This document shows positions 57,241-64,000 of a stretch of DNA of 64,000 bases, piece by piece. The stretch is from the NCBI RefSeq assembly GCF_963675165.1, contig NC_087378.1:7116073-7180072 (forward strand), written 5' to 3'. A program made the translations under genes and the position numbers. Under the pieces are notes generated by a model. That model was given only the letters and a program-made list of their open reading frames with translations, was not told the DNA's origin and made no database searches. The stretch comes from Halichondria panicea (taxonomy: Eukaryota; Porifera; Demospongiae; Suberitida; Halichondriidae). Every line of letters starts with the position of its first letter. Position 1 is the first letter of the stretch.

Positions 57241-59591
57241 ATGGCACAGAGAGTAAGCTCAATGGGATTCCTTGGGTCAGGGCAGATGGCAAGAGCTCTT
57301 GTCAAAGGATTCATTAGATCAAGTAAGTTTAGTAGTTGTTTACTACAAGAAGCAGCTACATGTGTCTTGTGCAAATTTTAACACATTGAGTTCATGCTGT
57401 CAATATTTCCTTGCAGATTATATCAGTCAGGAGAATATAATCACATCAGCAACCAGTGAGAGATCATTCTCCCTTCAGAAAATGAAGGTAAAACGGTGTA
57501 CACACTTCCAATATATCACCAGAAGCTGATTGTATAACTAAAATTGCATGTTTGCTCATTAACGTTTCTTATGCATTGTGTGTGTTGTACTGTGCACTTA
57601 GTGTTCTCCTACATGCATTATAATTATACACTGCGTGGAGACTTTCATTGCACTATAATATACTGCGAACAATAATGTACCTCCCAGCAGAGAGGCTGTT
57701 TCTTGTGATTCATTAGCTGGTTAACAAACACACACTGCATTGTGCATAGGCGGACCCCAACTGCTCCAAGGTGAATATAACGGCCAACAATGTGGAGGTG
57801 GTTGAGAACAGCGAGGTCGTGTGGATAGCTACCAAGCCGCATGCTATACCCAGAGTTATGCGGGAAATAGCTCCTTTTGCAAAACCAAATCAGATATTTA
57901 TCTCTGTGGCGGCTGGAACCACTATCAAAACCTTGGAGGAGGTACCTCAAATGTTAATAAGTGCATAACATGACTGTACCAACATGTACAGTACATTACA
58001 ATGTATACACAATATCACGACTGCGTTTAAATCCAAAGCTAGATAACCATGAATCAAAGCATTTCTTGCATCCCAATTCTAAGCTCTGCACCAGTTATAA
58101 TGGTTGGTTTGCTCCAGGGTCTGCCCACTAAGTCTAAAGTCGTCCGCACGATGCCCAACACACCAGTCATCGTTCAAAAGGGTGTCACCATATATGCTCT
58201 CGGTAATTCAATCTCAGACGTGGACCATACTGTCGTTAAGGACATGCTTGATGTGGTGGGTGTTGGCATGGAGATGCAGGAGCACTATATGGACATCATG
58301 ACTGCTCTGAGTGGCGGTGGTCCCTCTTTTGTGAGTGTGCTTTGTTTGTTTTCTGTGCTGTGTCTGTCTGTCTCATGTTTGTTGTGACTATAATTATAGT
58401 GTACCCAGTATAATGTTTATTATGTCTTTCAGTTTCTGATACTCTACACAATGCCTGGCTACTTCATTGCAAATTAAATAGTAAGCTGCATCTAGTGTGT
58501 AAGCTGTGAGGCTTTTGGTTTTCCTAGAGAATGTTTGAATCTCTACAACTACGTTTAAACAAGAGCCCAACTAAATACCTATACAGCTTCTTGTATTGTT
58601 ATTCCTCCACTCTTATACTGTGCTTGTGTAATCTATTACTTTGATTCCCCTCCTCTTCACAGATGTACCTGATGATGGATGCGCTGGCAGATGGTGGGGT
58701 CTATGCTGGAGTGCCTAAAGACATTGCCCTCAAACTGACAGCACATACCATGATTGTGAGCAGACTTATCTAGTGGCTTATAGAGAGGGGATGCTCTGTA
58801 GTGCATTACCAAATCGCAAGTCAGTGGTTAGCCAGCAAAGTGGAGTGGTCTTAGTTAGGACCAAGTTGGATCCTTATCTTGGATTTCAGTATACAATGTA
58901 GTACCATTCCTACACCATAATCATACAGTTACTTACATGCTTCTAACTTGTGGCGGACCGTTTTTATCTGTGTTGTTATCCACTTGCAGGGGTCGGCGGA
59001 GATGGTCCTCTCCAATGGGGTGCATCCACAAGAGGTATATATATATTGTTCAGCACACCTCATTACATTTAGCATCTCACCATACTGTTGGCATTCTACA
59101 CTATTGCACACTTCTCATCTACCCTATGTATTTACATTTCTCTATCTAGTGTAGCAGATACATGCATAATGCACACCCTTTATCGTAGGCCCCACCCTTA
59201 CACCGTAGCTAACCCCCCTCACCATACCCACCCCCATGCACATACCGTATAGCAGGGTATACAAATTTAATATCGCATGCATGCATGCTGCAGAAAGGCT
59301 GCTATTCGGCAAAAATTAAAACATTCCGCGAAAGTTTATACCCTTTGCTATATGGTATCACAAACTTTTCCCCAACACACCCTAATGACCAATCCCTCCT
59401 CCTCCCCACAGCTCAAAGACTCTGTGTGCTCACCTGCTGGGACGGCCATTCAGGGAATTAGATTGTTGGAGAGAAAGGGCTTCAGAGGAATCATGATGGA
59501 CGCCGTTCATGCAGCTAGTAAAAGAGCTCTAGAACTGTCTAAACTTCAAAATGGAAATGGAGAAGAAAGAGACGTTTATGTCAAGAGATAA
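57241..59591 (+). CDS. PYCR: Pyrroline-5-carboxylate reductase, canonical copy
   Basis: Seven exons, 57241-57322, 57417-57487, 57750-57941, 58118-58330, 58663-58755, 58990-59034 and 59412-59591, join in phase to 291 residues. The enzyme reduces pyrroline-5-carboxylate to proline with NAD(P)H. The Rossmann motif MGFLGSGQMARALV is at residues 8-21. Further signatures are VWIATKPHAI, ISVAAGTTI, VRTMPNTPVIVQKG, MTALSGGGPSF, DALADGGVYAGVPKDIA, HPQE and SPAGTAIQGI with ERKGFRGIMMDAV. All family motifs are intact. The short N-terminus without an obvious targeting peptide suggests a cytosolic (PYCR3-like) enzyme, which is inference. It is convergent with a second paralog, 137 bp apart. Confidence 0.95.
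59243..59357. mobile_element. MITE with TACCGTATAG ends, PYCR intron 6
   Basis: The left end taccgtatagcagggtatac and the right end gtttataccctttgctatat then ggta form inverted arms around a 115-bp element. It is the same terminal family as 51118-51331. Confidence 0.6.
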
Positions 59592-59728
59592 GCATATCAT
59601 TGAATCATGGCAGTACTATATATATATAGCACATTTGTTATTGTTGTTTTTATTTTATAAAAGACAAATCACAAGATTTTTAATATTGAAAAGTAAAAGT
59701 GAAAATATTATTGGGAATAATTATATTT

Positions 59729-61838
59729 TTAAGTCTTTGATAAGGAAGGGTTCATTTCGTCAGCTCGGTTAGCTGCAGTCTTGATTGCTGTCATGATTGC
59801 TCCTCTGAAACCACTGCTCTCCAGACATTGCAAACCACTGATGGTAGTACCAGCTGGAGATGCTACAGCATCCTTCACCTATGATAAAATACAGAGATAC
59901 ACTTTATAGACTTGTGTCATGGAGCTATGATCTAAGTACAAGTACGTAAAGCTTTACAAAATGCAAAACCTTCAGAAATTGCCTCGAGTTATGGGCTCTT
60001 AAAATTAGATTGTACAGGAACGAACAACACGCACACTCACCTCCGCAGGATGAAGTTTTTTCTTTATAACAAGTTGAGCAGTACTCTGAAAATAACAAAA
60101 TTAGTTGATAAACTAAAATGAAGAGTACTGTCGACAGTAATTAGATTCCTGGTTACAAGCACCTAGCTAGTGTGTGGCCTACCAGCATTGTATGGGCTGC
60201 CACTCTCTGGGACAAGGCCCGTGGAATACCAGCCATCACTCCTCCATCAGCCAGAGCCTCCAGAGCCACAGCCATCTGCAACAATAATTATGTTATAGAA
60301 TTTGTAGAGGGGATATCTGACTATACCCAGGCGAGTACATTGGTACAAGAGCTCGTAAAGGTAATGAACTGTACGGGAAGGTTGCTTATTCACTCACAAA
60401 AGCGATTCCACTGCCGAAAGCTGCGAATGCATTCATGTGCTTCTCCTCCACCTCCTCACAATGGGAGACCAGCCCAAAGACAAAGAGAAATGGTTCCACA
60501 TCATCCTCGTTACAATATCGGCCCTTGGTGTATGCCGTGATGCCAGCGTTGATGGCTGTACCGAGAGTGGGAAGACAGCGAATGACTGGAAGATGACCTT
60601 TGACTGGGTAGCCAGTGATTTGCCACGACACTGAGGTCTGTAAGAGTTCAAATGGAATGAACTATTAAAGCTACAGACAGTAGATGGCCTCTGTATTTAT
60701 CTGTACTTATATAGGCAGTTATCAAATCATTGAGGCACTCAAAGTAAAAATAATGGGTTGGTATTGTTGATTGCTTTAATTATTAGATTGGCCATAATAA
60801 TTTTTGAGTCAATTTTGTATTGCAAACTCGTTGCAAGCATTGTGTAACTGCCTAGCCCTTCAATATAATATTAGCTCACCTTGCTTTCTATGTCAGTGAT
60901 AGTAATGGCTGCTGCTACGGACACAATCAAGGGTCTCAGGTTCTTGGGAGGATTGCCCGAAGACTGTGCTGAGACGTAGCAATCGTGCAGGTCCGATAAC
61001 ACGCTCAACACATGATGTGGTTTTACGGCGATTATAATGATGTCAGATGATGTCATCACCAGGTTGTTGGAGGTGGTGGCATTCACTCCAAGTGCCTGTG
61101 AGAATAAGATGTCAATTTTTAACATGAGCAATCACTTTATACCTTCATTTTCTTGAGGTTCTCGGAGTTTGCACTAGTGGCTGATGCAGTAATTTGAGAC
61201 GGTGATACTTGTGCTGTGGGTCAAACAATCAAATAATTTGAAAGTAGTGTTTCAGTGTGAAAGATTGCTATTTAACACATAGTGGTCGCCCTTGGGCAGA
61301 CTAACAGAGGCTGAAATTCATGCTATGTAGACTTTTAACCTTGAGCCTCTCTATTTAGCTAGGTATTATAGATGATGACCTGCTTATAGGGTGACCACAA
61401 TGCAGGTTTCACTGCACAAGTGCACAATACACAGACCAAGTGGCATATACAGCACAGATGTAATTGTGGAAGGGAGGGGTTCGGGTTAGCAAAAGAAAAG
61501 TAATAAAAATTAGGGCGTTTCCACATCCGGTACCGTATAAGCCTCATGATCCCAATACACAATGTGTACCCTTAGCTACCTGATCCGATCAGTCCCTCTG
61601 TAATAGCCCTGGCCATATTGCCAGCTCCAATGAAGCCTATAGCCCATTTCCCAAGCCCAGGCTGCTTAGTCTGTTGAATCAGTGAAGAAGACCTTGCTCT
61701 CTTGACTGGAGGAGGGCCTGACCCTGTGAGGTTTCTTGTGCTTAATGATCTACCACCTCCCGAGGCAGTGACAGTGGTATTTTTGGTAACAGCTGCTGTG
61801 GCTGTGAGCACAACAGAAGGAGAGGTGCTTTTAGACAT
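59729..61838 (-). CDS. Pyrroline-5-carboxylate reductase-like paralog with altered motifs
   Basis: Seven exons, 61838-61580, 61213-61143, 61095-60880, 60637-60398, 60275-60183, 60085-60041 and 59878-59729, join in phase to 357 residues. Exons 2, 5 and 6 have exactly the lengths of the neighbouring PYCR (71, 93 and 45 nt), so the two are paralogs with one gene structure. A 60-residue Ser/Thr-rich extension precedes the Rossmann motif IGFIGAGNMARAI. IIIAVKPHHVL, VSVAAAITI, LADGGVMAGIPRAL, HPAE and SPAGTTISGL are kept. Two conserved stretches are changed: MPNTP is LPTLG, and SGSGP is FGSGI. Substrate use or catalysis may differ. The extension could be a targeting peptide. Confidence 0.85.
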
Positions 61839-62193
61839 TCTTAGCCGGCCTTCAGTTTGGAGAATTTTTAATATAGGCCATGCGGGCCTCTTTTGCAGCC
61901 CGAATTTTCTCTATTGTAACACTGTAAATTTGGATTGTGATGTCACATCTGCAATGAAAAACATCCTTCATAATTATGCCTACCACAATGTAGCCTCGAG
62001 ACCAGGCCGATTAAAAAGTATTTTAATCGGCCTGGTCTCGAGGCTAACCACAATGGTGAGTGCATTGTAGCTACATTGTTATAAGTTGCTGAATTTTATT
62101 GATTATATGCACACAATCACACAATCATGTATATAAAGATGTATAATTATTTATATAAATGGAAAAATGTCATTGATTGTTTGTAATTTATGT
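61839..62193. other. Intergenic with a perfect-looking MITE palindrome
   Basis: This covers the promoter side of the PYCR-like gene and the 3' side of the peroxidasin-like gene. The only structured feature is the 56-bp palindrome described separately. No frame of interest is present. Confidence 0.5.
61991..62046. mobile_element. Minimal MITE palindrome, TAGCCTCG family
   Basis: 56 bp: tagcctcgagaccaggccga and its complement flank a short ttaaaaagtatttta spacer. The direct repeat accacaatg flanks it exactly (61982-61990 and 62047-62055), a 9-bp target duplication. The arms are nearly perfect, so the insertion is young. Confidence 0.85.
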
Positions 62194-64000
62194 TCATTCC
62201 AGGCAGACAGGGCAGCATTCACCCTCAGTCTCCATAGTGTCTTCACATGACAGCTGTGGACACTCCAGGGCACGGCAATCCATCACACCTCCCTACAAGG
62301 AAAAGAGGAGAGCTGTTCTCAATACCTGCACTAAACTCGTTTTGAAGCAACAGGGCACTCATAGTTAGCTAGCTATTAAAACAGGCCTATTTCGGAAAAT
62401 CACAGGCTATATATATGCCCATGCATGGTTTTTCTTCAAGAATGGAACATTTCGATCAAAGGGCTACAGAAATGCTTTAACTACACAAAATCCTTATTAT
62501 TATATACTCTCAGTAACCTATAGGAAACGTGTTGATTAACTTACTTGACAGATGCATGTCTTGCAGTCAGGGGTAGTCCACGTCTCCAGGTTGTCATGGT
62601 AAGTGCCATCTTGGATGCAAAAAGCAAGCTGCAGAAATAAGAGTCAGTGTAATTGTACATCTCATACACACGATGCATACATACTACACAAAAGAGCTCA
62701 TTCACTCACGATGAGTATTACCTTCTGTTCCAGTGAAGCAACCCTAACACTCAACTCGTTGTAGTAGTCTTGAAGCTCAAGGGATTTGAACAACGTTGAT
62801 CGTCTTTTACGGCTGAGGTTCTCACATTGACCTCCATCACAATCTGTACATATTGACAAGAAGCAAAGCATAATCATGTGCCTCTCATTATACAGCACTC
62901 TTATCTTATTACTATACGTTAGCTGATTTACACTCAATGTTTATGAAACAAAAAATGAGATTTGCACAATTGACACATATATAAGGATTGATATACAGTC
63001 TCATGCAGCCTATTAAACATTAATTCCCAAAGCTACACACACACACACTACTCACCGGGACACTCCTGCCACAGCTGCAGGTTCACAGTCGGTACCTCAT
63101 TACAAGACACAAACTCAGAGATACTTTGAAGTACAAAAGCATCTAGTGGAACACGACTAATATTGTCAGCATTGTCACAAATCACTCTAGACAACGATGC
63201 TTGCTTCAACTGGACCAGCTGATCGGGAGAGAACTGACCTTCACGCTCGAAATAAAACCTGAAGAGAGGGAAATAAGAATGAACACAATGTGTGTGTGTT
63301 TGCACACTTCTAATAGGTAAATATGCCTAATTGCCAGTAAAAGTTGTTTAATTGCTTTGCTAACCTGTCTCCTCCTCTTAGCCTCCTGAACTGGTCATTG
63401 ATGATACAATGGAAAGTGGGTCCTAACTGAGTACCAGGTAGAGTGTCTTCTACTAGTCCACCCACCCACAGGTCAATGTTGTTGGGGTCGTCTCCGTACA
63501 CTTCTCTCAGCCTTTCCCTGACCGTTGAATTCGTGATCTCTTTGTAAAGGTCTGAGATGGTTTGAGCTGCTGATAGACCACAGTAGGCACGCCATTGATT
63601 GTAGTTGGGTAGGCCATGGTCTCTACCTCGCTGAATGTTGAGTGCCCCAAGATCAAGGGACACCTCATGCGCCTGCAGGCAAACAAATACATTCATTATA
63701 CACGTGCACATGCATGTGTATTGAGAATGTGCAGTATGTGCATTGAGAATGCAATGCTTGTAATTGGAGAAAATTTTTATCCACACTATGATTATAGCTT
63801 CATAATTTAGCTATTTATTACATACCTGAGCAAGCAAATACATAATTATACACGTTTGAACATTGTAATTGGAGAAATTTTAACCCACACTATATAGCTT
63901 CGTAATTTAGCTATAATAATATCTGTCACGTACCTGAGCAAACAGAGCTTCAGTAAGGTTATTGTTGAGCCCTTGATGGGAGGTCCTTTGTTTCACAGGG
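62194..64000 (-). CDS. PXDN: Peroxidasin-like haem peroxidase, 3' part (VWC at C-terminus)
   Basis: The gene enters from the right edge. Exons 64000-63934, 63672-63365, 63258-63056, 62843-62722, 62628-62545 and 62292-62194 join in phase. The first two give the end of an animal haem peroxidase: [65 protein letters not shown]. Next come [14 protein letters not shown], a predicted coiled coil ([20 protein letters not shown]) and a C-terminal von Willebrand C domain with ten cysteines (CKTCICQ, CCPVCL). Peroxidase plus VWC is the peroxidasin layout: a secreted enzyme that makes sulfilimine cross-links in collagen IV using hypobromite. LRR and Ig domains, if present, lie outside the window. A basic KRRR just before the coil could be a proprotein-convertase site. 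Confidence 0.85.
63673..63933 (-). repeat. Tandemly doubled intron with a zero-length exon
   Basis: This 261-bp peroxidasin intron consists of two related halves. Both contain tgtaattggagaaa, ccacactat, tagcttc and taatttagcta (plus sense). At the junction on the coding strand, tatttgcttgctcag meets gtatgtaat (63826/63825), an acceptor joined directly to a donor. Confidence 0.65.

Noticed and set aside
1-64000. tRNA or rRNA genes
   Set aside because: No A-box/B-box pair with a cloverleaf and no rRNA core sequence was noticed on a read of both strands; a tRNAscan run would settle it.

Overview
This looks like nuclear DNA of a non-bilaterian animal, most likely a demosponge. The evidence is compact, intron-rich animal genes, a local expansion of Death-domain genes, and a dense crop of short inverted-repeat elements. 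All gene models were built by eye from reading frames, GT/AG borders and phase matching, and family names come from motif recall. No database was searched.

Layout. 14-1525: end of a small Cys-rich Pinocchio-like gene (+). 2060-4754: beta-1,3-glucuronosyltransferase B3GAT (+). 4984-9163: TMEM94 (-). 9704-12935: an unusual fusion gene (-) with a Shiftless (SHFL)-like zinc ribbon, ZU5, UPA and Death domains. 13081-15903: fossil of an integrase-bearing element. 16094-21401: complete CCHCR1 centriolar coiled-coil gene (+), 14 exons. 21471-35191: a minus-strand island of Death-domain genes and relics, with double-Death, zincin-Death and Death-ankyrin forms. It was partly built by repeated duplication of a block made of the CCHCR1 3' end plus a Death gene. 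35781-38200: three tandem copies of a ~740-830 bp unit of unknown nature. 39065-39888: frame-disrupted lathosterol oxidase (SC5D) copy. 41478-46645: type I membrane protein with 17 YxxPhi motifs in its tail (-). 46952-53252: TCP1/CCT1 (+), whose introns hold four box C/D snoRNA-like units and two to four H/ACA-like units. 53665-56746: RAD21 (-). 57241-59591 and 59729-61838: two convergent pyrroline-5-carboxylate reductase paralogs, one with altered catalytic motifs. 62194-64000: 3' part of a peroxidasin-like gene (-).

How the genes fit together. TCP1, RAD21, TMEM94, B3GAT, CCHCR1 and PYCR are housekeeping genes. TCP1 and RAD21 each share a short head-to-head promoter region with a neighbour, and both regions carry an NRF-1-like palindrome. 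The accessory content is the Death-domain set. Death domains are joined to an antiviral-type RNA-binding module (SHFL), a zinc protease, ankyrin repeats or a second Death domain. These proteins carry no visible signal peptide, which suggests an intracellular signalling or innate-immune repertoire that changes partners by exon shuffling. The most notable observations are the SHFL-ZU5-UPA-Death fusion, the zincin-Death gene, the duplication mechanism behind the island, and the intronic snoRNA candidates in TCP1.
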